From assembly GCA_965222935.1 (NCBI GenBank), contig CBDCVA010000002.1:62001-126000 (forward strand): a DNA stretch of 64,000 bases. Direction: 5' to 3'. Position 1 is the stretch's first letter. Every line of letters begins with the position of its first letter. Shown piece after piece: positions 55,549 through 62,568 of the stretch. Below the pieces are notes generated by a model. The model searched no databases. It saw only the letters and a list, made by a program, of their open reading frames with translations, and was not told the origin of the DNA. The stretch comes from CBDCVA01 sp965222935 [NCBI: Candidatus Latescibacterota bacterium] (GTDB lineage: Bacteria; Latescibacterota; CBDCVA01). The position numbers and the translations under genes are program-made.

Positions 55549-56370
55549 GTGACACCCGAACAGCGTTACTTGTTTGACGTCACCGGATATCTCCACATCA
55601 AGAACGCCCTGAGCGACGAGGAGCTCGCGAACGCCCAGGCAGCGGCCGATCGCTACGCCACGGTTCCACTCGAGGAGTTGCCGCCCGGGTTCGAGCCCGG
55701 CCGGAAGCAGGGCGGCTACCCTCACGGCTTCGCGTTCGACAAGGCGCTAGAGTCCTTGGTGTTCCATCCGAGCCTCTGGCCCATCGTCAAGGAGCTGACC
55801 GGCAACAAGCCGCGCTTCGCCAGCGGCAGCATGCGCATTAACTCCCACAGGAATCGCACCTTCGGCCGGTTACACTGTGCGCGGGAAGATTGGGGGCCCC
55901 AGACGCCGCGTTACCACGTGACCAAGGGTCAAATGTACTGCGATTTCTTCGTCTGCTTCTTCTACCTGACCGACGTCTTCCCCGGCGACGGGGGCCTGGT
56001 CGTGATTCCCGGTTCGCACAAGGCCGAATACCCGCGTCCCGACGATTTCTTCGCCCCCGAAAGCGACGAGATGGAGCCCGAGCCTCATCCCGCCGTGCTC
56101 AACATCACGCCGCGCGCGGGCGACGTCATCATCATAACGGAACTGCTCACCCACGGCGTCTTGATTTGGAAGCCCGAGGATCGCGACCGCCGCTTCCTGT
56201 TGTATCGCTACGTCCCCCAGTACATCGGCTCTACCGACGAACACCTGCCGTTTCCGTTCCCCGATGAGGTCCTGGCGAGGCTATCGCCGGAGACGCGCGA
56301 ACTGACCGAAATGGCGCCTTTCACCCATACCAAAGAGGTCGTCAAGCGAGATGTGGTCACCCTGAGTTAA
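55549..56370 (+). CDS. PhyH-family protein with HxA in place of HxD (trio copy 1)
   Basis: 273 residues starting GTG. TPEQRYLFDVTGYLHIKNAL is a PhyH opening and GDGGLVVIPGSHKAEYP the family strand. Where most PhyH enzymes carry HxD this protein reads HCA in RLHCAREDWGPQTP; the distal His and Arg appear intact in LLTHGVLIWKPEDRDRRF. HxA/HxG at this site is known from 2OG halogenases, but that assignment depends on alignment. Followed by two paralogues at 18- to 33-base spacing. Confidence 0.82.
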   Translation: MTPEQRYLFDVTGYLHIKNALSDEELANAQAAADRYATVPLEELPPGFEPGRKQGGYPHGFAFDKALESLVFHPSLWPIVKELTGNKPRFASGSMRINSHRNRTFGRLHCAREDWGPQTPRYHVTKGQMYCDFFVCFFYLTDVFPGDGGLVVIPGSHKAEYPRPDDFFAPESDEMEPEPHPAVLNITPRAGDVIIITELLTHGVLIWKPEDRDRRFLLYRYVPQYIGSTDEHLPFPFPDEVLARLSPETRELTEMAPFTHTKEVVKRDVVTLS

Positions 56371-56403
56371 GCGTAACGGACCCAGCGTTTGGGAGACGAC
56401 GAC

Positions 56404-57219
56404 ATGACGCCCGAGCAACGCTATTTCTTCGATACCTCCGGCTTCCTGCACCTCAAGAACGTCCTGACCGGCGAAGCTCTACAGAAAGCCCAGGAGGCGG
56501 CCGATCGCTACGTGAAGACTCCGCCTGAAGACCTCCCGCCGGGATTTAAGAAAGGCAACGGAGGCGCCAGCCATGGCTTCGCCTTTGACAAAGTGCTGGA
56601 GGCTCTGGTCTTCCATTCGGTCACCTGGCCCATCGTCAAAGAGTTGACGGCCAATAAGCCGCGTTTGGCCAGCGGTAGCTTTCGCTTCGAGTCGGTCGAG
56701 AGCACGCGATTTTTCGAGCTGCACAGCGGCAGGGAAGAGTGGGGGCCGCAAACGCCGCGCTACTTCATGCACGACGGGCGCCTGTACTGCGACTATTTCG
56801 TCTGCTTCTTCTACCTGACCGACGTCTTCCCCGGCGATGGCGGCCTGGTCTTGGTGCCCGGCTCCCATAAGGCCCACTTCGAGCGGCCCGAAGACTTCTT
56901 CGTCCCTGAGAACCCGGACGCCGACCCCGATCCCCATCCCGCGGTGCTCAACATCACGCCGCGTGCCGGCGATGTGGTCATCATGTCCGAGCTGATGACC
57001 CACGGGGCCCTACATTGGAAACCTACGGACCGGGACCGGCGTTTCCTCCTGATGCGCTACGTACCCCAGTTCATGGGCGTCACCGACAACAACCTGGCAT
57101 TCCCGTTCCCTGACGAGATCCTGGCCAGGCTGTCGCCCGAGACCCGCGAGTTGATCGAGTTCGCCCCGCGCGTTCGCGTCAAAGAGGTCGTCAAGCGAGA
57201 CATGGTCGCCTTGAGCTAA
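56404..57219 (+). CDS. PhyH-family protein with HxG in place of HxD (trio copy 2)
   Basis: 271 residues from ATG 56404, where GGGAG precedes the start. It shares the opening TPEQRYFFDTSGFLHLKNVL and the strand GDGGLVLVPGSHKAHFE. The proximal metal motif reads HSG in ELHSGREEWGPQTPRY; the distal residues are in LMTHGALHWKPTDRDRRF. Very close to copy 3 over most of its length, including identical ENPDADPDPHPAVLNITPRAG, which dates the second duplication as recent. Function unknown. Confidence 0.85.
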   Translation: MTPEQRYFFDTSGFLHLKNVLTGEALQKAQEAADRYVKTPPEDLPPGFKKGNGGASHGFAFDKVLEALVFHSVTWPIVKELTANKPRLASGSFRFESVESTRFFELHSGREEWGPQTPRYFMHDGRLYCDYFVCFFYLTDVFPGDGGLVLVPGSHKAHFERPEDFFVPENPDADPDPHPAVLNITPRAGDVVIMSELMTHGALHWKPTDRDRRFLLMRYVPQFMGVTDNNLAFPFPDEILARLSPETRELIEFAPRVRVKEVVKRDMVALS

Positions 57220-57251
57220 ACGCGCCTCGCACGTGAGTGGGAGCGAACGGA

Positions 57252-58067
57252 ATGACACCCGAGCAACGTTACTTCTTCGATACCAGCGGCTATCTGTACC
57301 TCAAGGGCGTCCTGACCGGCGAAGCGCTGCGCAAGGCCCAGGAGGCGGTCGACCGGTACATCCGCACGCCGCTCGACGAGCGGCCCCCCGGATTCGAGGC
57401 CGAAGCGGGTAGCTATCCGCACAGCTTCGCGTTCGACAAAGCCCTGGAGGCCCTGGTCTTTCACCCGGCCACCTGGCCCATCGTCAAAGAGTTGACGGCC
57501 AATAAGCCGCGTTTGGCCAGTGGTATCTTTCGCTTCGAGTCGGTCAAGAGCACTCGATTTCTCGAGTTGCACAGCGGCAGGGAAGAGTGGGGTCCGCAGA
57601 CGCCGCGCTACTTCATGCAAGACGGACGCCTGTACTGCGACTATGTCGTCTGCTTCTTCTACCTGACCGACGTCTTCCCCGGCGACGGGGGCCTGGTCGT
57701 GGTCCCCGGCTCGCACAAGGCCCAGTTTCAGCGTCCCGCAGGCTTTTTCATCCCTGAGAACCCGGACGCCGACCCCGATCCCCATCCCGCAGTCCTCAAC
57801 ATCACGCCGCGTGCCGGTGACGTGGTCATCATGTCCGAGCTGATGACCCACGGGGCCCTACATTGGAAGCCTAAAGATCGGGACCGCCGCGTCCAGTTCA
57901 TGCGCTACGTGCCGCAGTTTGTGGGAATCACCGATGATAACCTGCCCTTTCCGTTCTCCGATGCGATCCTGGCCAGGCTGTCGCCCGAGACCCGCGAACT
58001 GATCGAGTTCGCGCCCCGGAACTGCGTCAAGGATGTCGTCAAGCGGGATGTGGTCACCCTGAGTTGA
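57252..58067 (+). CDS. PhyH-family protein with HxG in place of HxD (trio copy 3)
   Basis: 271 residues from ATG 57252 with GGGAGCGAACGG upstream. Same HSG motif as copy 2 (ELHSGREEWGPQTPRY) and same distal LMTHGALHWKPKDRDRR. The main differences from copy 2 are in the first 70 residues (PGFEAEAGSYPHSF against PGFKKGNGGASHGF), at the mouth of the predicted pocket, so substrate preference may differ. The next gene starts 20 bases later. Confidence 0.85.
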   Translation: MTPEQRYFFDTSGYLYLKGVLTGEALRKAQEAVDRYIRTPLDERPPGFEAEAGSYPHSFAFDKALEALVFHPATWPIVKELTANKPRLASGIFRFESVKSTRFLELHSGREEWGPQTPRYFMQDGRLYCDYVVCFFYLTDVFPGDGGLVVVPGSHKAQFQRPAGFFIPENPDADPDPHPAVLNITPRAGDVVIMSELMTHGALHWKPKDRDRRVQFMRYVPQFVGITDDNLPFPFSDAILARLSPETRELIEFAPRNCVKDVVKRDVVTLS

Positions 58068-58086
58068 CTGCAGAACAGGGTTCCTC

Positions 58087-58848
58087 GTGAGCTCCCTGCA
58101 TTTCGCGCCACGGGTCCCGGTGTTCGACGCGAACGTCGGCGTCGGGCACCGCCACGACCGACCCGCGCCATTCGAAGACGCTTCCGACCTCCTGGCCGAG
58201 ATGGAGCGCCACGGGGTCGGCCGGGCTGTGATCCATCATGTCCAGGCGGAATCCATCAGCGCGTTTGAAGGGAATGAGGCGCTCGCGGAATGGGTGGACG
58301 ATGGCGGTGCGTTCCACCTGCAATGGACCGCCGGCCCCGACGCGGAGTCGCTCGGGCAGCTTGGGGAGTTGCACGCGGCGGGAAAGGTGGGAAGCGTACG
58401 TGTCCACGATACCCAATCCGCGGATGTCCCATTTGCCGACTGGCTATACGGCGAACTGCTTGAGTGGCTGAACGGCGAGCGGATACCCTTATGGGTCTCG
58501 CTGGCGGAGTCGCCCGCTGCCGAAATCGTAGGGACGCTCAGGCAATTCCCGAGCCTGGTGACCGTGGTTTTGGGGGCGCACTACAAACACGCGTCCGTCG
58601 TACGGCCGCTATTGAGCCATCTGCCAAACGCTCACCTGGAGCTAAGCCGCTACGAACCCCTGGGGGACCTAGAAGCCTTGATAGAAGCCTATGGCGTTCA
58701 CCGCTTCGTCTATGGCTCGTACTACCCTCGCTACGCCATGGGTCCGATGCTATTCTATCTGCATCACATCGGGCTCGGTGACGCCCAATTGTCCTCCGTC
58801 TGCGCGGGCAATCTTGAGCGCATCCTGGGAGGGAAGAGCGAAGGATGA
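58087..58848 (+). CDS. Amidohydrolase-like TIM-barrel protein lacking the metal motif
   Basis: 253 residues starting GTG. The fold follows the PF04909 order: VFDANVGVG, AVIHHVQAES, HLQWTAGPDAESL, GSVRVHDTQ, VTVVLGAHYKH, HRFVYGSYYPRYA, GNLERIL. The usual DxHxH is DANVGVG and the final GSDxP is GSYYP, so no binuclear metal site is expected. It may be a pseudoenzyme partner. Its stop overlaps the start of the canonical amidohydrolase by 4 bases, implying paired expression. Confidence 0.72.
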   Translation: MSSLHFAPRVPVFDANVGVGHRHDRPAPFEDASDLLAEMERHGVGRAVIHHVQAESISAFEGNEALAEWVDDGGAFHLQWTAGPDAESLGQLGELHAAGKVGSVRVHDTQSADVPFADWLYGELLEWLNGERIPLWVSLAESPAAEIVGTLRQFPSLVTVVLGAHYKHASVVRPLLSHLPNAHLELSRYEPLGDLEALIEAYGVHRFVYGSYYPRYAMGPMLFYLHHIGLGDAQLSSVCAGNLERILGGKSEG

Positions 58849-59594
58849 TTGAGAGCGCAGTGGTCATCGATTTCCACGGACACGTGGGGCGTTGGGATAG
58901 CCTGCGTATGATCGATGATCCCGACTCGATGCTGCGCGCCATGGACGCAGTTGGAATCGACCGCGCCTGCCTCTTCAATATCTTCCACCCCGACGGAACG
59001 CGAGCCAACGACCTGACCGCTCGCTTCGTGGCTCGGCATCCAGACCGCTTCATCGGTTTCGCCTACGTCTCTCCGCTGATGCCGGAACGCATGGTGCCCG
59101 AGTTGAAGCGCGCCATTGACATTCTGGGACTGCGCGCCATAAAGCTCTACCCGCCGTACGTCGGAACGCCGACCGATGACCCAGTCTGGCACCCCATCTA
59201 CGAGTTCGCCCAGGAGCGAGAGTTGGTCATCATCTCGCATACGGGTTCCAAAGCGTCCTCCGAGCCGAAGCACCTGGCGGCGGCAGCGGTCCGCTTCCCC
59301 GGCGCAAGGTTCGTCGCCGCCCATGCGGGGAACATGCCCGAGCAGCGGCGGCAGGCCATCGAGGCCGCGCAGAAATCCCCCAACTTCTACCTGGAAACCT
59401 GTTCGACCTATCGCGCGCCCGGGGTCATCGAGGAGCTAGTAGGCGAAGCTGGCGCGGACCGCGTGCTCTACGGCTCCGACATGCCGCTCATGGACCCGCG
59501 CGTCCAGATCGGCAAGATCATCACCGCCGACATCAGCGATGAGGCGAAGCGTTTGGTCTTGGGCGAGAACGCCAGACGCCTGCTTGGGCTCTAA
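58845..59594 (+). CDS. Amidohydrolase 2-family metal-dependent hydrolase
   Basis: 249 residues with complete PF04909 ligands: VIDFHGHVG (HxH), LVIISHTGSKAS, FVAAHAGNMPE and VLYGSDMPLMD (Asp). LRAIKLYPPYVG supplies the strand before the first barrel His. Relatives include decarboxylases and lactonases of aromatic or sugar-derived acids; the substrate is unknown. It is the last gene of the plus-strand unit beginning at 55549 and is coupled to the metal-less homologue upstream. Confidence 0.88.
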   Translation: MIESAVVIDFHGHVGRWDSLRMIDDPDSMLRAMDAVGIDRACLFNIFHPDGTRANDLTARFVARHPDRFIGFAYVSPLMPERMVPELKRAIDILGLRAIKLYPPYVGTPTDDPVWHPIYEFAQERELVIISHTGSKASSEPKHLAAAAVRFPGARFVAAHAGNMPEQRRQAIEAAQKSPNFYLETCSTYRAPGVIEELVGEAGADRVLYGSDMPLMDPRVQIGKIITADISDEAKRLVLGENARRLLGL

Positions 59595-59707
59595 CGCCTG
59601 CGATCCGGAACGGGTTGCAGAGTCCGAGCATGGGCGTTGCGCTAGATGGCGCCTAGCTTGACAGAACTGTTTCGGACGTTCAAAGTACAGGCGGACGGTG
59701 CGCTAGC

Positions 59708-59881
59708 TTTCGGTATGCATCGGACCCGATGATGGCGGAGGCGGACCCCGTGACGGCCCAGCAGCTCCTCGGGCACTAGACCTTGCAGACGACGATGCGA
59801 TATTCCCACGTCGGGGACGAGAATCCGCGGGCGGCAGCGGATGTGCTCGACACGCAGCGAGGTGTCACAAAATGGTCATAA
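59708..59881 (+). pseudogene. C-terminal relic of a tyrosine integrase
   Basis: The frame reads DPVTAQQLLGH, a TAG stop (59777-59779), then TLQTTMRYSHVGDENPRAAA and a natural-looking end. This is the last catalytic section of a tyrosine recombinase: the LLGH His and the MRYSH tyrosine region. The N-terminal part is missing and an amber codon interrupts it. It is similar to but not a copy of the intact integrase 300 bases away (ELAGH, TTMRYAH), so it marks an older element. The rest of 59595-59933 shows nothing else. Confidence 0.65.
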
Positions 59882-59933
59882 TGGCCTGTGGTGTCCGCTA
59901 GTGGCCGAGCATGACCTTTTGTGGAAGAAGGGT

Positions 59934-60021
59934 GCCGAAGTGGCGGAATCGGTAGACGCACTGGACTCAAAATCCAGCGAGCCTTGCGCTCATGAGGGTT
60001 CGAGTCCCTCCTTCGGCACCA
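59934..60021 (+). tRNA. tRNA-Leu (CAA anticodon)
   Basis: 88 bases including an encoded CCA. The acceptor stem GCCGAAG pairs with CTTCGGC; the anticodon stem-loop is CTGGA-CTCAAAA-TCCAG with anticodon CAA; the long variable arm GAGCCTTGCGCTC is the class II feature of tRNA-Leu; the T arm contains GGTTCGAGTCCC. A tyrosine integrase gene starts 96 bases downstream. Confidence 0.95.
59985..60021 (+). other. Probable attachment site (attL) in the 3' part of tRNA-Leu
   Basis: Tyrosine integrases of elements next to tRNA genes normally recombine in the T-arm and acceptor 3' end. The intact integrase gene lies directly downstream in the same orientation. The matching attR repeat would be to the right of the window, so the site is inferred. 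Confidence 0.4.
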
Positions 60022-60078
60022 AATCATACTTTAAGTTTAATTCATTAAGACATTTATATTCCACATGAATTTGCTTCA

Positions 60079-60107
60079 TTGACAAATCACTGACAAAGCC
60101 GTATCTT
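60079..60107 (+). promoter_or_regulatory. Integrase promoter with overlapping TGACAAA repeats
   Basis: TTGACA (60079-60084), 17 bases, TATCTT (60102-60107) in an AT-rich patch that contrasts with the host. The predicted transcript starts near 60114, only about 3 bases before the ATG, so the mRNA would be nearly leaderless. TGACAAA occurs at 60080 and again at 60091, one helical turn apart. Confidence 0.5.
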
Positions 60108-60116
60108 GTTGATGCC

Positions 60117-61175
60117 ATGAGCATCGACTCCTGGGTCAACAAGGACGGTACCCGATCCTACCGCGTCCGCAAGATGATGGCCGGACGCAAGTACTCTGCG
60201 GTTTTCCCCTCGCACCAACTCGCCAAGCTTTACGAAGCGCGCCTTGAACGCGCCGCCTACGAAGCGAAAGCCGGTATCGACGTTGCGCCGCAGGATATCT
60301 CCGTGGAGGATCTCTTCACCCATTTCGAGGAGTTGCGTGGCACGGGCTGGCGCCCGCGAACCCTCGAACGAAACCGGCAGGTGATCCGTCATTGGCTCGA
60401 CTTTTTCATGTCAGAAGGCGTGGAGCTCTGCTCGCAAGTAACGCCCACGCTGATTGAGCGGTGGAAGCGCTGGCGCCTTGAAGCTCGCCATGCCAGGGGA
60501 CGGTACAACGTTGTCACCGTCAACTTCGAGTTGGTCCTGCTCAAGAGTGCGTTCAACTTCGCCGTCAAGAAGCTCAAACTGCTCCCATCCAATCCCATCA
60601 TCGGCGTGGAACCGCTGAAAGTCCCCGACCGACCGCCATCTTTCTACACCGACGAAGAACTCGAGCGCATCTTGGGGGCAATGCCTGACGGGCCGTACAA
60701 AGAGGCGTATGTGTTCCTGGGTGAAACAGGGCTCCGGCGAAGCGAACTGCTCCACCTGGAGTGGAGCGATGTGGACCTCGGCGAGAACGTGATCATCGTC
60801 CGTCCCAAGGACACTGAGTTCACAAAAAGCGGACGCTATCGAGCCGTTGCGCTGACTAGCAAGGCAAGGCGCGTCCTGGATAAGATCGCTGGCCAGGGTG
60901 ACCAAAAGGGCTGGGTCTTCAGGAGCGCGCGCGGCGGCCAACTCAATCGCAACCACATGACGGCGAAATTCACCAGCACCGCTCGACGGCTGGACCTGCT
61001 GGGTTCCGTGCACTGGCTTCGCCACAGCTATGTCTCGAGGCTCTTGCGCCACCGCGTTCCGATTAACGTTGTGCAAGAGCTGGCAGGTCACCAGAGCGTC
61101 GCCACCACAATGCGTTACGCCCACGTCGCGCCCGACCAGCTCCAAGAGGCGGCGAGAAAACTTTCGTCCTCGTAG
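60117..61175 (+). CDS. Tyrosine-type site-specific recombinase (integrase)
   Basis: 352 residues. After an N-terminal arm-binding region and a SAM-like core-binding domain (about 65-165), the catalytic domain carries Arg in GLRRSELLHLEW (about 205), His-x-x-Arg in HWLRHSYVS (about 299), His in ELAGHQSVAT (about 323) and the nucleophile Tyr in TTMRYAHV (about 331). All residues needed for recombination are present. No Shine-Dalgarno is visible, in keeping with a near-leaderless transcript. It is the first gene of the element at tRNA-Leu and is convergent with the primase gene. Confidence 0.93.
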   Translation: MSIDSWVNKDGTRSYRVRKMMAGRKYSAVFPSHQLAKLYEARLERAAYEAKAGIDVAPQDISVEDLFTHFEELRGTGWRPRTLERNRQVIRHWLDFFMSEGVELCSQVTPTLIERWKRWRLEARHARGRYNVVTVNFELVLLKSAFNFAVKKLKLLPSNPIIGVEPLKVPDRPPSFYTDEELERILGAMPDGPYKEAYVFLGETGLRRSELLHLEWSDVDLGENVIIVRPKDTEFTKSGRYRAVALTSKARRVLDKIAGQGDQKGWVFRSARGGQLNRNHMTAKFTSTARRLDLLGSVHWLRHSYVSRLLRHRVPINVVQELAGHQSVATTMRYAHVAPDQLQEAARKLSSS

Positions 61176-61217
61176 ATACCATCATTCATCTTCGCATCGT
61201 CACATGCTCCAACCGCG

Positions 61218-62342
61218 CTACTGAAGATCTGTCCCTGTTGGCATACTGAAAAAGCTGCTTAGGTCCTGGCCCCTGGGTAAGATGACCTCGCGCGGCAGCG
61301 GCAGTCCGGTACGCTTGAACTTCCTGGCAATATCCCGAACCCCTTTATCCCCGGCCGCATCAGCATCAAGGATCAGAAACACCTTCTTCCCCTGGAACAG
61401 CTGAATCCACTCGGCTTTGAAGTGTGTCCAGCCGGGCACCCCGACGGCGGGGTAGCCGCGGGTAAGCCCGGTCATCGTGTCTGTCTCACCTTCGCATATC
61501 AGAACTCGTCCGGCAGTCAGTAGTGTGTCAACATTGTACGGACAAGGAACGGCCCCAGCCGTATTCAGAAAGCGCGGAATTCGCATGTCTTCGGTCGTCG
61601 TCTGGTCAATCGGAGGCCTGGCCTTAAGGTACACTGGCCTACCGCCGCGCAAGTATGGAATGACTAGGAAGCCAACCTTGGTGGCATAATACGGCCAGAA
61701 AGTTGGATAAGGCCCACGGCGGCCACGGGAGAACAGCCCGGCCTGAAGGAAACCTTCACGGCCAAACTCGCTTTCCAGCCTTCTCATTAACTCGGCGTAC
61801 TCCCTACCGCAGAATCGGATCTCGAGACCGTTCACGACCTCGGCGGCGATTCCCCTGACTGTAAGGAAATCAAGCGCTGCGCCTTCTACAGAACGACAGT
61901 TCGCCAGGAAGGCCGCCAGGACCCCGCATTGGCTCAGGTTTCTTCTGGCCTCGGATTCCGATCTGGGCACGTTCGCGAGGGCAACGAGCTGCCTCTGGTG
62001 CGAACTGGCTGTGTGAGCCGTCCTGTTGGCGTTGTCGCGTCCTCGTATACCGCCCGGCGGTTTTTGGCCCATTTCGGTTGCTAGCCATCCTACGGCAGTG
62101 TGGAATCCGACGCCGTGCGCCAGCTTGATGAGTTCGATGACATCGCCGCTGGCACCGCATTTGAAACAATGGAATCCCTGGTCGCCCACGGACAGATCCG
62201 GTGTCTTACCTCCACGGGGTTGGCAGCGTGGACAGAAGAAGCGCTTCCCCCGGCCTGGCAGCCCCAGAGCATCAGCGATAGAACGGCCTGCGACGGCAGC
62301 TTTGATGCGTTCTATGTCCGCGCGGAATCGGTTGTGAGGCAT
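61218..62342 (-). CDS. CHC2 zinc-finger/Toprim primase of a mobile element
   Basis: 374 residues. The N-terminal zinc finger has CPRC and CFKC (about 35-59) in the wording FHCFKCGASGDVIELI, as in DnaG and phage primases. The Toprim domain has the catalytic Glu in LICEGETDTMTG (about 284) and the Asp pair in LILDADAAGD (about 324). It lacks the C-terminal helicase-interaction region of host DnaG and is much shorter. It probably primes replication of the integrated element. A palindrome-rich region and iterons lie upstream. Confidence 0.87.
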   Translation of the reverse strand: MPHNRFRADIERIKAAVAGRSIADALGLPGRGKRFFCPRCQPRGGKTPDLSVGDQGFHCFKCGASGDVIELIKLAHGVGFHTAVGWLATEMGQKPPGGIRGRDNANRTAHTASSHQRQLVALANVPRSESEARRNLSQCGVLAAFLANCRSVEGAALDFLTVRGIAAEVVNGLEIRFCGREYAELMRRLESEFGREGFLQAGLFSRGRRGPYPTFWPYYATKVGFLVIPYLRGGRPVYLKARPPIDQTTTEDMRIPRFLNTAGAVPCPYNVDTLLTAGRVLICEGETDTMTGLTRGYPAVGVPGWTHFKAEWIQLFQGKKVFLILDADAAGDKGVRDIARKFKRTGLPLPREVILPRGQDLSSFFSMPTGTDLQ

Positions 62343-62370
62343 GGCGACGATGTTCGTTCTTGCGATCAGC

Positions 62371-62401
62371 GGGCCGGCGGGTCCGCAGAACCGCCCGGCC
62401 C
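62371..62401 (-). promoter_or_regulatory. GC-rich hairpin just upstream of the primase start
   Basis: GGGCCGG (62371-62377) pairs with CCGGCCC (62395-62401), with further partial pairing inside. It begins 29 bases before the primase ATG and could limit ribosome access or stop readthrough. Confidence 0.35.
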
Positions 62402-62402
62402 T

Positions 62403-62457
62403 ATGTCCTTAATGGACATTCTTACGAAAATGCCAGCGGCTCGTTTTCTCATGTAAG
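62403..62457. promoter_or_regulatory. Operator-like palindromes upstream of the primase gene
   Basis: ATGTCC-TTAAT-GGACAT (62403-62419) is a perfect 6-5-6 inverted repeat. Next to it CTTAC/GTAAG and GAAAA/TTTTC (62421-62457) form a bulged stem. Both lie where a primase promoter and repressor site would be expected. Confidence 0.4.
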
Positions 62458-62491
62458 GTGTTAAGGAGTATAGTGTTAGATCCACTACAGG

Positions 62492-62554
62492 ATCGTGAAC
62501 AGGAACGGTCAGCGTGTAGCAGGCGAACGGTTAGTGTGTAGCAAATCGTGAACA
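62492..62554 (+). repeat. Iteron-like double repeat (A-B-B-A), candidate replication origin or operator
   Basis: Box A, ATCGTGAACA, occurs at 62492-62501 and 62545-62554. Between them box B, GAACGGTyAGyGTGTAGCA, occurs at 62503-62521 and 62525-62543, 19 bases each with two T/C differences and a 22-base period (about two helical turns). The cluster lies between the primase gene and the 3' end of the probable initiator gene. Confidence 0.6.
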
Positions 62555-62568
62555 AGCCCATTCTCCTC

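Noticed and set aside
59776-60027. Minus-strand frame over tRNA-Leu with RRDSNPH-like wording
   Set aside because: It is the antisense of the tRNA gene, a common false prediction.
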